Source: JABMQB01 sp963677475 (GTDB lineage: Bacteria > Bacteroidota > Bacteroidia > Bacteroidales > Prolixibacteraceae). From it: a stretch of DNA of 64,000 nt. The position numbers were made by a program, and so were the translations under genes. The stretch spans positions 62,001 through 126,000 of the forward strand of contig CAXXQD010000007.1 in the NCBI GenBank assembly GCA_963677475.2, given 5' to 3'. Of the stretch, positions 17,113 to 25,247 are shown piece by piece. How positions within the stretch are numbered: position 1 is the first letter of the stretch; each line of letters starts with the position of its first letter. Below the pieces are notes generated by a model. It saw nothing but the letters and a program-made list of their open reading frames with translations. It searched no databases and was not told where the DNA came from.

Positions 17113-18468
17113 TTAAAATAATTTATAGGCTCCATAGAACCCCACAAGAAAAATAACCATGCAACTGACCCCTAATGCCAAATCGTAAAATTTAGACGAT
17201 TGTATTCCAAATTGTTTTTGCTTATAACGGAAATGAAGCCCGGCATAAACTATTATTAATAGCATAAAAAAAGTAACAATTCCTCCTATTGTGACCATCA
17301 AAACAGGCAATTTAACCCAAACAAGTGCAATAACCCATATTACTGGAAATACCCAGGCAGTAATTGCAATGGTTCTTTTCCGCTGTTTAAAATTAAAGAA
17401 ATCGATCCAGCCAACAACCCCGAATAGATCTGAAAAAATCCTTGTACGTATGGCAAGTGCCGTAAAAAGTGTTGAAAATAATACTACAAAAGAACCAAAT
17501 AAAAAAAAGTTTTTTGCCCAGGCACCATACGACTCGGTGTACATTCTTGAGAGTGTCTCAATCATTCCAAAACCTTCAGGGATATCGCCACTCTGATATA
17601 AAATAGATGCGCCCAGAAGATAAAATGCAGCGGTAACCAGTGTATATACCACCATAGAAAATACAGCATCAAGATTCATTACTGTTATCCAGCCTTTTGC
17701 ACGGTTTTTCCATTCAGTGGTTTCTTCATGGGAACCAGTAAAACGCGCATATCCTTTTTCCAAACACCAATAATTGTAAGCAACAATTTCGTCTCCGCCA
17801 ACACCTGTCAAACCAAAAGCGGCAATGGCAAATCCAACCGCCGATGCGGGAAGTTTAAACTTCAGTCCTTCTATGAGTTCGCCAAAAGAAAATGCCCCAG
17901 GGGTTTTTTGAAGTAAAACAACGGCAACAATTGTAAAAACGGTAAACAAAACCATTAGCACCAACGATACTTTTTCAATGAAAAAATAATATCCCTTAAA
18001 AACCATCGATGCCACAACAATCCCGGTTATAACGGCAAACCAGAATATACTAATTGCGGGGAATGCAATATGAAGGGTAATTGCAACGCCCCCGATAATG
18101 CCTCCTAATTGCAGCGGTTTAAATAACCACAGAAACAACCAGGCCCAAAGTGACCAGTTGGTTTTATTCTTCCCGAAGCGCGGCCCTCCAATTTTATTCA
18201 AAGATGTCATTACCGTTTCGCCCGAACGGATTGCTTGTTTCCCAAATTCCAATTGAATAGCCACCTTAACTAGGCAGCTGACCAGAATCACCCAAAATGT
18301 AATAAATCCGGCCCTTGCTCCAAGTGTTGTTGTTGATATTAATTCCCCTGAACCAACAACGGCTGCTGATAAGATAAAACCTGGCCCCAGGTATTTGATT
18401 CTTCCAAAAAATGTATTTGGGGCTTCGATAATCCCTTCTTTTGTAATTTTATATGGATCGTTCGACAT
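17113..18468 (-). CDS. Nramp (SLC11)-fold transporter lacking canonical metal-binding residues
   Basis: Multi-span inner-membrane protein (about 11 helices) with the Nramp TM1 entry GPGFILSAAV at residues 28-37. The canonical DPGN of TM1 is replaced by GSGE (39-42) and the TM6 MPHN motif by VGGD in FGLTGVGGDEIVAYN, so the residues that bind Mn or Fe in classical Nramps are absent. The ATG at 18468 is chosen: it lies 19 nt after the dehydrogenase stop, whereas a longer frame to 18570 would overlap that gene. It is probably co-transcribed with the dehydrogenase at 18488-19534. The substrate is unknown; a magnesium or non-metal substrate is possible. Confidence 0.8.
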   Translation of the reverse strand: MSNDPYKITKEGIIEAPNTFFGRIKYLGPGFILSAAVVGSGELISTTTLGARAGFITFWVILVSCLVKVAIQLEFGKQAIRSGETVMTSLNKIGGPRFGKNKTNWSLWAWLFLWLFKPLQLGGIIGGVAITLHIAFPAISIFWFAVITGIVVASMVFKGYYFFIEKVSLVLMVLFTVFTIVAVVLLQKTPGAFSFGELIEGLKFKLPASAVGFAIAAFGLTGVGGDEIVAYNYWCLEKGYARFTGSHEETTEWKNRAKGWITVMNLDAVFSMVVYTLVTAAFYLLGASILYQSGDIPEGFGMIETLSRMYTESYGAWAKNFFLFGSFVVLFSTLFTALAIRTRIFSDLFGVVGWIDFFNFKQRKRTIAITAWVFPVIWVIALVWVKLPVLMVTIGGIVTFFMLLIIVYAGLHFRYKQKQFGIQSSKFYDLALGVSCMVIFLVGFYGAYKLF

Positions 18469-18487
18469 AAGTGGCAAAATATTGTTA

Positions 18488-19534
18488 CTAACTAAAATCA
18501 AGTAATACCTTAAGGTACTTGCTTTTTTCTTTCTGCACCAATTCAAATGCTTCCTGTATTTTCGAAGCATGCATTTTTATGGAAATCAATGCATCAGGTT
18601 TCAAGGTCCCGGCACTTAAATGTTCAATAACTTCGGGATATTCACCATCACTTACACGTGAAGTAATAATTTGAGCTTCCTTCCAAATTAATTCTTTAAA
18701 CACAATAGGCGCTGGATCGTCGCCCAAACCAAGCACACAAACCTTACCACCACCTCTTATGCTATGAATGCAACTTCTTATGGGCGTATATACACCTTCG
18801 ATTTCATCGGCGTGCCCTACTGCTTCAAAGGCAATATCAACTCCATTTCCGTTGGTATGTGCTTTTATTTTTTCAACAGGGTTTTCTTTTAACGGATTTA
18901 TGGTAATTACGTTTGGGTTGTTTTTCGAGGCGATTTCGAGGCGGTTTTCAAGCGGATCAACAATAAAGATAGTTGCATCAGTTTTCGTCCGTGCAGCCTG
19001 AAGGATCACCTGTCCTACCCGTCCTGCGCCCCATATTGCAACCGTATCGCCTTGCTTTGTTTGTGCCCGGCGGTTTGCATGAAATCCAATCGCATAAATT
19101 TCGACCAATGCAACGTGTTCATTTGGTAAATCGGTGGCTGTTTTAAAAATCATGTGTGGAGGCACCGAAATTTTCTCACAAAACCCCCCATCCATATCAA
19201 CACCCAATAGTTTTAACGAAGTACAAGCAGGATAATGCTTCCTTTGGCAAGCCGGACATTCGTTGCACCAAATAATTGGGTCAATCGCAACCTTATCACC
19301 AATTTCAAAACCCTCAACATTTTTGCCAACTTCTTCAACAACACCACCCATTTCGTGCCCTGGAATAAATGGAACGGGAGTGCGTGGATGAAAATCGCCG
19401 GGAAAAATATGCATATCAGTACCACAAATACTGGCAAATTTAATACGCACCAAAACTTCATCTTTCTTTACCTCAGGCGATGAGACTTCTTTCCAAACAA
19501 AATTATTATAGGATTCGAGAACAGCTGCTTTCAT
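18488..19534 (-). CDS. Zinc-dependent medium-chain alcohol/polyol dehydrogenase
   Basis: MDR-superfamily NAD(P) oxidoreductase of 348 residues. The catalytic zinc site is visible as SICGTDMH near residue 35 and GHEMGGVVEEVG near residue 60. The structural zinc lobe has four cysteines, CNECPACQRKHYPAC, near residues 93-107. The nucleotide-binding glycine motif is WGAGRVGQ near 170. It resembles threonine and sorbitol dehydrogenases. In this setting a hexonate or polyol substrate such as L-galactonate, L-gulonate or altronate is plausible, but nothing in the sequence fixes it. It lies 19 nt upstream of the Nramp-like gene and is divergent from the E2-like gene. Confidence 0.85.
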   Translation of the reverse strand: MKAAVLESYNNFVWKEVSSPEVKKDEVLVRIKFASICGTDMHIFPGDFHPRTPVPFIPGHEMGGVVEEVGKNVEGFEIGDKVAIDPIIWCNECPACQRKHYPACTSLKLLGVDMDGGFCEKISVPPHMIFKTATDLPNEHVALVEIYAIGFHANRRAQTKQGDTVAIWGAGRVGQVILQAARTKTDATIFIVDPLENRLEIASKNNPNVITINPLKENPVEKIKAHTNGNGVDIAFEAVGHADEIEGVYTPIRSCIHSIRGGGKVCVLGLGDDPAPIVFKELIWKEAQIITSRVSDGEYPEVIEHLSAGTLKPDALISIKMHASKIQEAFELVQKEKSKYLKVLLDFS

Positions 19535-19733
19535 GGATTTTAGGTTTGATTTAGATTTTAGGTTTAAATTATAACTGTACTTTGCTAACTTTTACAAAGC
19601 GACCATAAATCTAAGTGATTATTTGTATAAATAAAATTACTTAAATAGATTTTCTTCGATATGAAAGACAATATCTTTTCATCTTAACGTCTGGCATTTT
19701 ATATTTATCAGTAATAAAATCTATATTTAAGCC

Positions 19734-20546
19734 ATGAATAAAACCAACGATATCAACAACAACTGGAGAAAAGTTGCTGCAACAATCTACAAAAAACCCA
19801 TTGATTCTAAGATTTACGGAAGCGTTGACCTGGATATCACGAATCTCGAAACTTATATTTCGAGAAAGAGGAAGGAGGGCATAAAAACAACCACCACTTA
19901 TATAATTACAATGGCTGTTGCACGTGCATTATATCACGATGTGCCCGAACTAAACTCGTATGTAAAAAGGGGGGAAATCATTCAAAGGGATACCATTTCT
20001 GCCATGGTCAGTGTTCTGTTGGAAGGGGCGCAAATGGGATCGGTGAAAATTGACCACGCCCATCTTCTAAACCTGGAAGAATTCAGTGAAGCTATTAAAA
20101 CAAAAATCCAGGAATCGCGAAAAGGCGATGAAAATAAAACGATGCAATCCAAAAATCTACTTTCATCCATTCCCTGGCCATTTCGGAACTGGGTGTTTGC
20201 ATTGTACAAAATGGTTACAATCGATTGGGGTATTTCGCTCCCATTCATGGGCTTAGACTCTAACAGCTTTGGCTCCTTTGTTGTATCGAATATCGGAAGT
20301 GTTGGATTAGACACTGGCTACCCAGCATTGTTACCTTCATCGAACGTAGCCATTGTGCTTGTAATGGGTGCTGCAAGAAAAAAACCCGTGGTCGTTAATG
20401 ACCAGGTACTACCACGGAAAATCATGAATTTATCGGCTGTGCTTGATCATCGCGTAGTTGATGCCTCACATGGAGGCAAACTTTTCAGGGCGATAAAATA
20501 CTACATAAAAAACCCTCAGGAATTAGAAAACAAACTTGCTATTTAA
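19734..20546 (+). CDS. Stand-alone 2-oxoacid dehydrogenase E2-type acyltransferase domain
   Basis: A 270-residue protein consisting only of the CAT-like catalytic domain of dihydrolipoamide acyltransferases. The catalytic motif LDHRVVDASHGG is at residues 237-248, with the histidine at 239 and aspartate at 243; the usual form is DHRxxDG. The preceding VVSNIGSVGLDTGYPALLPSSNVAIVLVMG block also matches E2 (seen near 190-220). There is no lipoyl domain and no E1-binding domain, and no E1 or E3 gene lies nearby, so it is unlikely to work in a standard oxoacid dehydrogenase complex. An unassigned acyl-transfer role is likely. It starts at ATG, divergent from the zinc dehydrogenase. Confidence 0.8.
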   Translation: MNKTNDINNNWRKVAATIYKKPIDSKIYGSVDLDITNLETYISRKRKEGIKTTTTYIITMAVARALYHDVPELNSYVKRGEIIQRDTISAMVSVLLEGAQMGSVKIDHAHLLNLEEFSEAIKTKIQESRKGDENKTMQSKNLLSSIPWPFRNWVFALYKMVTIDWGISLPFMGLDSNSFGSFVVSNIGSVGLDTGYPALLPSSNVAIVLVMGAARKKPVVVNDQVLPRKIMNLSAVLDHRVVDASHGGKLFRAIKYYIKNPQELENKLAI

Positions 20547-20607
20547 CGCAATTTAAAAGACTTCACCAACCTGCATTTCGTGAATTTATGTTATAAAATA
20601 TATTTTC

Positions 20608-20621
20608 CGTGTCCGTACACG
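20608..20621. promoter_or_regulatory. Predicted LacI-family operator 2 (autoregulatory)
   Basis: The dyad CGTGT-CCGT-ACACG lies at 20608-20621, directly preceded by TATTTTCC (20601-20608), a -7-like sequence in the same relation as at uxaE. A second possible -7, TAAATTTG, lies at 20640-20647. The site is 60-75 bp upstream of the LacI-family reading frame and suggests self-repression. Confidence 0.75.
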
Positions 20622-20680
20622 ACAATTCGATATTTTAATTAAATTTGTTGCCAGCTTGCAAAATTGGGAAGCATTTTTAA

Positions 20681-21757
20681 CTAAACTACAACGATATCAA
20701 CCAGAACGGACAAATACGAATCAAAGACATTGCCGAGCGTGCAAATGTATCAATTGGCACAGTTGACCGTGTCCTTCATAAGCGTGGCGAAGTTTCAGAA
20801 GCAACGAAAAAAAAGATTTTAAAAATCATCGAGGAGCTCGACTACAAACCAAATATTTTGGCAAGTACACTGGCCTCAAAAAAAAGCCTGACCTTTGCAA
20901 CCTTAATTCCAAGGCCACCATCACCTGATGGCTATTGGAACAAACCCTATGTTGGGATTTCAAGGGCCATTGATGAACTAAGTCAATATGGTGCCAAACT
21001 CATTTCTTTCAACTTTGCACAGGAAGACCCAAAAGAGTTTTATGCGGAAGCAAAAAAAATTATAGAATTACAGCCCGAAGGTGTTGTGCTTGCCCCATTT
21101 TTCTATAAAGAATCAAAACTTATTGTGGATGAATTGAAAGAGAAAAAAATCCCATTTGTTTTTATTGATTCGAACATCGAAGATGCTGGGCAGATAGGTT
21201 ACATTGGGCAAAACTCGTTTCAAAGTGGATACCTGGCTGGCAAACTTCTTGATTTTTTGGTGCCTGATAGCACTTCCATCCTTGTGGTTCATTTAGCTAA
21301 AGAAATGGACAACCAAAACCATTTGGTTCAGCGTGAAAAAGGATTTTATGAATGGTTCCGTAAAAACTCAACATCAACACATCAAGTCCACACCTTCGAA
21401 ACAAATAATATTTCAGGGGCAAGAAGCTCAGAAAAACTTGTTCAGGTAATTAAGGAAAAAAATATTGCAGGGATTTTTGTTACCAATTCGAAAGTATTCC
21501 TCGTTGGGAAATTACTTAAAAAATTAGGATTGGCCAATATGAAACTTATCGGGCACGATTTAGTAAAAGAAAACGTTCAATATTTAAAAGAGGATATTGT
21601 TGATTTCCTGATTTGCCAAAGGCCGGAAGAACAAGGCTATAATTCCATTAGCAAACTGTTCCGGCACATCGTTCAAAAAAACCCGGTTGAAAATGAGAGA
21701 TATACCTCTATTGACATCATTACAAAAGAAAATGTAGATTATTATAAAGAATTTTAA
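20681..21757 (+). CDS. LacI-family transcriptional regulator of uronate genes, start codon unclear
   Basis: DNA-binding repressor with a periplasmic-binding-protein-like sensor. The helix-turn-helix and hinge region reads IRIKDIAERANVSIGTVDRV at about 20714-20773 and continues through GEVSEATKKKI and DYKPNILAS; the sugar-binding domain fills the rest. The frame is open from 20681, just after a TAA, but contains no ATG, GTG or TTG before the TTG at 20858, which lies after the helix-turn-helix. Starting there would remove the DNA-binding domain, so a rare start (for example ATC 20696 or ATA 20714), or a sequence error, must be assumed. It is followed 12 nt later by the mannonate-oxidoreductase SDR. 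It is the likely binder of the CGTGT-N4-ACACG dyads. Confidence 0.82.
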   Translation, partial: LNYNDINQNGQIRIKDIAERANVSIGTVDRVLHKRGEVSEATKKKILKIIEELDYKPNILASTLASKKSLTFATLIPRPPSPDGYWNKPYVGISRAIDELSQYGAKLISFNFAQEDPKEFYAEAKKIIELQPEGVVLAPFFYKESKLIVDELKEKKIPFVFIDSNIEDAGQIGYIGQNSFQSGYLAGKLLDFLVPDSTSILVVHLAKEMDNQNHLVQREKGFYEWFRKNSTSTHQVHTFETNNISGARSSEKLVQVIKEKNIAGIFVTNSKVFLVGKLLKKLGLANMKLIGHDLVKENVQYLKEDIVDFLICQRPEEQGYNSISKLFRHIVQKNPVENERYTSIDIITKENVDYYKEF

Positions 21758-21768
21758 ACAATAAAGCT

Positions 21769-22620
21769 ATGAATAAACTATCGTTTGACGACCTAAATGG
21801 AAAAGTATGTGTAATAACTGGAGGCGCCGGTGTACTTGGCAGCTCTTTGGTAAAAGCCATGGCATCTGTGGGAATGAAAATTGCCATTGCCGACATTAAT
21901 AAAGAAGTTGCAGAATCGGTGGCAGCCGAAATTGCCAAAGAATACAATGCCGAAGTTATTGGTATTGAAGCAAACGTTTTGAACCGTGAATCGCTCGAAA
22001 AAGCGAAAACCGAGATCAATAATAAACTGGGGAAGATCGATGTTTTAGTGAACGGTGCCGGAGGTAACAGCCCTCAGGCAACAACCAAAGTTGAACAAAT
22101 GACCGAAGACAACATCGACAAACTTGAAGACACCTTTTATGGATTGGAAGAAGAAGGATTCGACAAAGTTTTCGCCCTGAATTTCAAAGGAACATTACTT
22201 CCATCCATTATCTTAACCAGGGATATGCTTGAAAACAGAAAGGGTGTAGTATTAAACATATCTTCCATGAATTCATACAAACCACTTACTAAAATACCAG
22301 CCTATTCAGCTGCAAAAGCATCGGTAAATAATTTCACCGAATGGCTCTCTGTGCATTTGGCAAAAGTTGGAATAAGGGTAAATGCAATCGCCCCGGGATT
22401 CTTTATTACCCATCAAAACCGCTTTTTGGTGATGGACGAAAAAACTGGTAATTTCTCGCCACGGGGACAAAAAATTGTGGATAATACACCAATGGGCAAA
22501 TTTGGTGATCCTGATGACCTTCAAGGTGCAACCTTGTTCTTATTGTCAGATGTGTCTTCATTTATTACGGGTATTGTAATTCCTGTAGATGGTGGCTACA
22601 GCGCCTTTGGTGGGGTATAA
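21769..22620 (+). CDS. SDR-family D-mannonate oxidoreductase (fructuronate reductase)
   Basis: NAD(P)-dependent short-chain dehydrogenase that probably reduces D-fructuronate to D-mannonate, replacing the unrelated UxuB of enterobacteria. The Rossmann motif TGGAGVLG is at about residues 17-24 and VNGAGG near 95. The catalytic serine lies in NISSMNS near 163 and YSAAK, the catalytic Tyr-x3-Lys, near 179. The insertion between NGAGG and the serine, with TFYGLEEEGFDKVFALN, matches the mannonate-oxidoreductase subgroup I know from other uronate clusters. It takes the product of UxaC and UxaE. It is co-transcribed with the LacI gene and followed by a terminator. Confidence 0.85.
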   Translation: MNKLSFDDLNGKVCVITGGAGVLGSSLVKAMASVGMKIAIADINKEVAESVAAEIAKEYNAEVIGIEANVLNRESLEKAKTEINNKLGKIDVLVNGAGGNSPQATTKVEQMTEDNIDKLEDTFYGLEEEGFDKVFALNFKGTLLPSIILTRDMLENRKGVVLNISSMNSYKPLTKIPAYSAAKASVNNFTEWLSVHLAKVGIRVNAIAPGFFITHQNRFLVMDEKTGNFSPRGQKIVDNTPMGKFGDPDDLQGATLFLLSDVSSFITGIVIPVDGGYSAFGGV

Positions 22621-22640
22621 ACAAACAATTTAAAATAAAT

Positions 22641-22668
22641 AGCCGGAATGTATGTTCTGGCTTTATTT
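22641..22668 (+). terminator. Terminator after mannonate oxidoreductase
   Basis: Arms agccggaa (22641-22648) and ttctggct (22655-22662), with one G-T pair, are followed by a T-rich tail. It ends the LacI-SDR transcript just before operator 3. Confidence 0.7.
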
Positions 22669-22679
22669 CAATCCATTGT

Positions 22680-22693
22680 CGTGTGCGCACCCG
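22680..22693. promoter_or_regulatory. Predicted LacI-family operator 3 (second kinase operon)
   Basis: The dyad CGTGT-GCGC-ACCCG at 22680-22693 differs from the perfect form at one arm base. Read on the minus strand, TTTCGGGTGCGCACACGACAA aligns with operators 1 and 2. It lies between the SDR terminator and the kinase at 22780, so it probably controls the kinase-LarA-Gfo/Idh operon. Confidence 0.7.
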
Positions 22694-22779
22694 AAACCTT
22701 CACCGATTAATATTGAAATTGAAATAACTTACATAATTAGAAAAACAACAAATCAATAAATCTAATAAAACAACAAAAT

Positions 22780-23862
22780 ATGAGTTTGGAATTAAAAAAA
22801 GGATGCAAATACTCCTTAATAACCCCAACCAGTATGGGGGTAAGGATTACCCCAATCAACGGACAACCAGTGCATAGTAGCGATATGTACAAAATGCACG
22901 CATCAAGTGCCGAGACCAATGTTGGAAGTATATCTTCCTACCTAGGTCTTCCTGTAAAAGTACTCACCACTTTTGTAAAAGGCAGCCCGATTGCGCAGTT
23001 CATAAAAAGTAATTTAAGAAGCAGGTTCATGGATTTTGAAGGGCCTGAGGTTGAGCAGGGAAACCCATGGGGATACCGTCACCAGTTTAATATTGCCGAT
23101 AGCGGATCGGGGGCACGTGGACCAAGGGTTCAAAACGACCGCGCGGGTGAAGTAGGCCGTACCTTGAACGTAAAAGATTTCGACCTTGATAAAATTTTCG
23201 GGGAAGAAGGTGTTCAAATCATGCACCTTTCAGGTCTAATTGGAGCGCTGTCTCCCGAAACAAGCGAATTCTGTTTGCAACTTGCAAGGGCAGCTCGTAA
23301 ATACGGCACAAAAGTATCATTCGACCTTAATTACAGGGCTTCGTTTTGGGTTGGCCGTGAAAAAGAATTACGTGAAATTTTCACAGAAATTGCTTCTGTT
23401 TCAGACATATTGATCGGAAATGAAGAAGATTTCCAATTGTGTTTAGGCATTGAAGGGCCTGAAGCCGGTGGCGAAGGTATTGAAGCCGAAATTGAAGGTT
23501 TCAAAGGAATGATCGGAAGGGTAAAAGAAGCTTTCCCAAATGCATCTGTTTTTGCAACAACCTTGCGCGAAGTAATCAGCGTAAACGAACATTTGTGGGG
23601 TGCAATTATGCTTGAAGGCGACGACAACTGGCAAGTGATAAAACCACGTTCAATTACTGTTCTTGATCGCATTGGTGGTGGCGATGGTTTTGTTGGCGGG
23701 TTGCTCTATGGTATCTTAAAAGAATGGGAACCTGAAAAATGGCCTCAGTTTGGATGGGCAACAGGAGCTTTGGCTACTACCTTTTTAACCGACTATGCAC
23801 AGCCAGCCGATGAAGATATGGTTTGGAGCATTTGGAAAGGCAATGCACGGGTAAAACGATAA
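22780..23862 (+). CDS. PfkB-family sugar-acid kinase, divergent KDG kinase paralogue
   Basis: ATP-dependent kinase of 360 residues related to the KDG kinase at 12974. Shared marks are SFDLNYRASFW near residue 180 (the KDG-kinase DLNYR motif), IGNEEDFQ near 212, and the catalytic RIGGGDGFVGGLLYG near 298. It differs by a longer N-terminus (LITPTSMGVRITPINGQP) and a loop with SGSGARGPRVQNDRAGEVG near 112-130. It heads an operon with the LarA homologue and Gfo/Idh oxidoreductase. KDG phosphorylation is the default reading; a gluconate or other aldonate kinase is possible in view of the neighbours. Confidence 0.82.
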   Translation: MSLELKKGCKYSLITPTSMGVRITPINGQPVHSSDMYKMHASSAETNVGSISSYLGLPVKVLTTFVKGSPIAQFIKSNLRSRFMDFEGPEVEQGNPWGYRHQFNIADSGSGARGPRVQNDRAGEVGRTLNVKDFDLDKIFGEEGVQIMHLSGLIGALSPETSEFCLQLARAARKYGTKVSFDLNYRASFWVGREKELREIFTEIASVSDILIGNEEDFQLCLGIEGPEAGGEGIEAEIEGFKGMIGRVKEAFPNASVFATTLREVISVNEHLWGAIMLEGDDNWQVIKPRSITVLDRIGGGDGFVGGLLYGILKEWEPEKWPQFGWATGALATTFLTDYAQPADEDMVWSIWKGNARVKR

Positions 23863-23871
23863 AACATCGCA

Positions 23872-23903
23872 GGTCTTTGGTCGTTCCAGAATGATCAAAG
23901 ACC
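23872..23903 (+). promoter_or_regulatory. Strong intergenic hairpin between kinase and LarA homologue
   Basis: A 14-bp stem (23872-23885 with 23890-23903, two G-T pairs) closes a four-base ccag loop. No T run follows, so it is more likely an mRNA-stability or attenuation structure than a complete terminator. Confidence 0.55.
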
Positions 23904-23952
23904 ATTGCGTTTTCATTAAAGTTGACGACAAGAACACTTAACACTGAAAATT

Positions 23953-25242
23953 ATGATGTATTTTGAATCGGATGGATTGCCATCTACAAAACTTAGTGCG
24001 GAAGATTTAAAAGAAGGTTTGTTTCAGGCACTGAACAAATTAGGGGAAAAGAAAAAAGTTTTGGCCATTCCTCCTGATTATACCAGGTTGCCTTCAAGGG
24101 CTGGTGAGTTGACCGAATTTGCATGGAAGTATTATGGCGACAAGCTAACTGATATCCTACCGGCATTGGGGACACATTCGCCTATGACCGACCATCAAAT
24201 AGAACACATGTTTGGAAAAACACCCAGAAACCTGTTTCGTGACCACGACTGGAGAAACGATGTAGTGACCGTTGGTGAAGTTCCTGCCGAATTTGTAAAA
24301 GAAGTATCGGAAGGCGCGTGCGATTTCACATGGCCTGCACAGGTAAATAAATTATTGCTAGAAGGCAATTTCGATTTGATTTTGTCCGTCGGACAGGTTG
24401 TCCCCCATGAAGTTGTTGGAATGGCTAATTACAACAAAAATATTTTTGTTGGCACCGGAGGTTCCGAAGGAATTAACAAAAGTCATTTTGTAGGGGCAGC
24501 CTTTGGTATGGAAAAAATGATGGGAAGGTCAGAAACACCTGTTCGAAAAATATTTAATTATGCTTCGGATAATTTTACCTCTGAACTACCTATTCTATAT
24601 GTGCAAACAGTTGTGAGCGTTGATGAGGACGGGAAACTGGTTACCAACGGGTTATTTATTGGCGACGATACCGAAGTATTTTTGAAAGCTGCAAAACTTT
24701 CGCTTCAGGTGAATTTCCAAATGTTGGATGCCCCGATTAAAAAAGCAGTTGTTTACCTCGACCCAACCGAGTTTAAAAGCACTTGGCTCGGAAACAAAAG
24801 TGTTTACCGAACCAGAATGGCACTTGCAGATGATGCAGAATTAATTGTTTTGGCTCCAGCGCTTGTTGAGTTTGGTGAAGATAAACAAATTGATAAACTG
24901 ATTCGGAAATATGGTTATTTCGGAACACCAAACACGCTAAAAGCGGTACAGGAAAATGAAGATCTGAGAAACAACCTAGGTGCAGCAGCCCACCTGATCC
25001 ATGGATCCTCTGAAGGAAGGTTCAGTATTACCTATTGTCCGGGTAAGGGTGCGGAAAACCTTACCAAACAAGAAATTGAAAGCGTGGGCTTTAAGTATGC
25101 CGATATTGAAGAAGTAACAGCAAGATACAACCCCGAAAAGCTAAGGGACGGATACAATACCATGTCCGATGGAGAGGAAATTTTCTATATTTCAAACCCG
25201 GCACTCGGTTTATGGGCATTTAAAGACAGGTTTGACTATTAA
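23953..25242 (+). CDS. LarA-family nickel-pincer racemase/epimerase homologue
   Basis: Member of the lactate-racemase superfamily, which uses the nickel-pincer nucleotide cofactor to racemise or epimerise 2-hydroxy acids. All cofactor ligands can be placed by spacing: PDYTR at residues 41-45, His75 in LGTHSPMT, His152 in VVPHEVVG, Lys162 ten residues later (the pincer lysine), and His178 sixteen residues after that. The usual SGGRK around the lysine reads NYNK, so the substrate pocket is not that of lactate racemase. The family includes a D-gluconate 2-epimerase, which interconverts gluconate and mannonate. Next to a mannonate oxidoreductase and a sugar-acid kinase, an aldonate epimerase is the best guess. 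The larB/C/E cofactor genes are not in this window. ATG codons at 23953 and 23956 are both possible starts. Confidence 0.85.
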   Translation: MMYFESDGLPSTKLSAEDLKEGLFQALNKLGEKKKVLAIPPDYTRLPSRAGELTEFAWKYYGDKLTDILPALGTHSPMTDHQIEHMFGKTPRNLFRDHDWRNDVVTVGEVPAEFVKEVSEGACDFTWPAQVNKLLLEGNFDLILSVGQVVPHEVVGMANYNKNIFVGTGGSEGINKSHFVGAAFGMEKMMGRSETPVRKIFNYASDNFTSELPILYVQTVVSVDEDGKLVTNGLFIGDDTEVFLKAAKLSLQVNFQMLDAPIKKAVVYLDPTEFKSTWLGNKSVYRTRMALADDAELIVLAPALVEFGEDKQIDKLIRKYGYFGTPNTLKAVQENEDLRNNLGAAAHLIHGSSEGRFSITYCPGKGAENLTKQEIESVGFKYADIEEVTARYNPEKLRDGYNTMSDGEEIFYISNPALGLWAFKDRFDY

Positions 25243-25247
25243 AGCTG

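Noticed and set aside
18469..18570. Longer N-terminus for the Nramp-like protein
   Set aside because: It would overlap the dehydrogenase gene by 83 nt and adds a basic non-membrane stretch; ATG 18468 fits the operon spacing.
20220..20231. CAATCGATTG in the E2-like gene as another copy of the kdgK operator
   Set aside because: It lies inside codons for T-I-D-W and lacks the outer TG/CA bases; likely chance.
20656..20760. TTG 20656 as start of the LacI regulator through a frameshift
   Set aside because: Its frame encodes no helix-turn-helix and would need a shift; the helix-turn-helix frame itself is intact from 20681.
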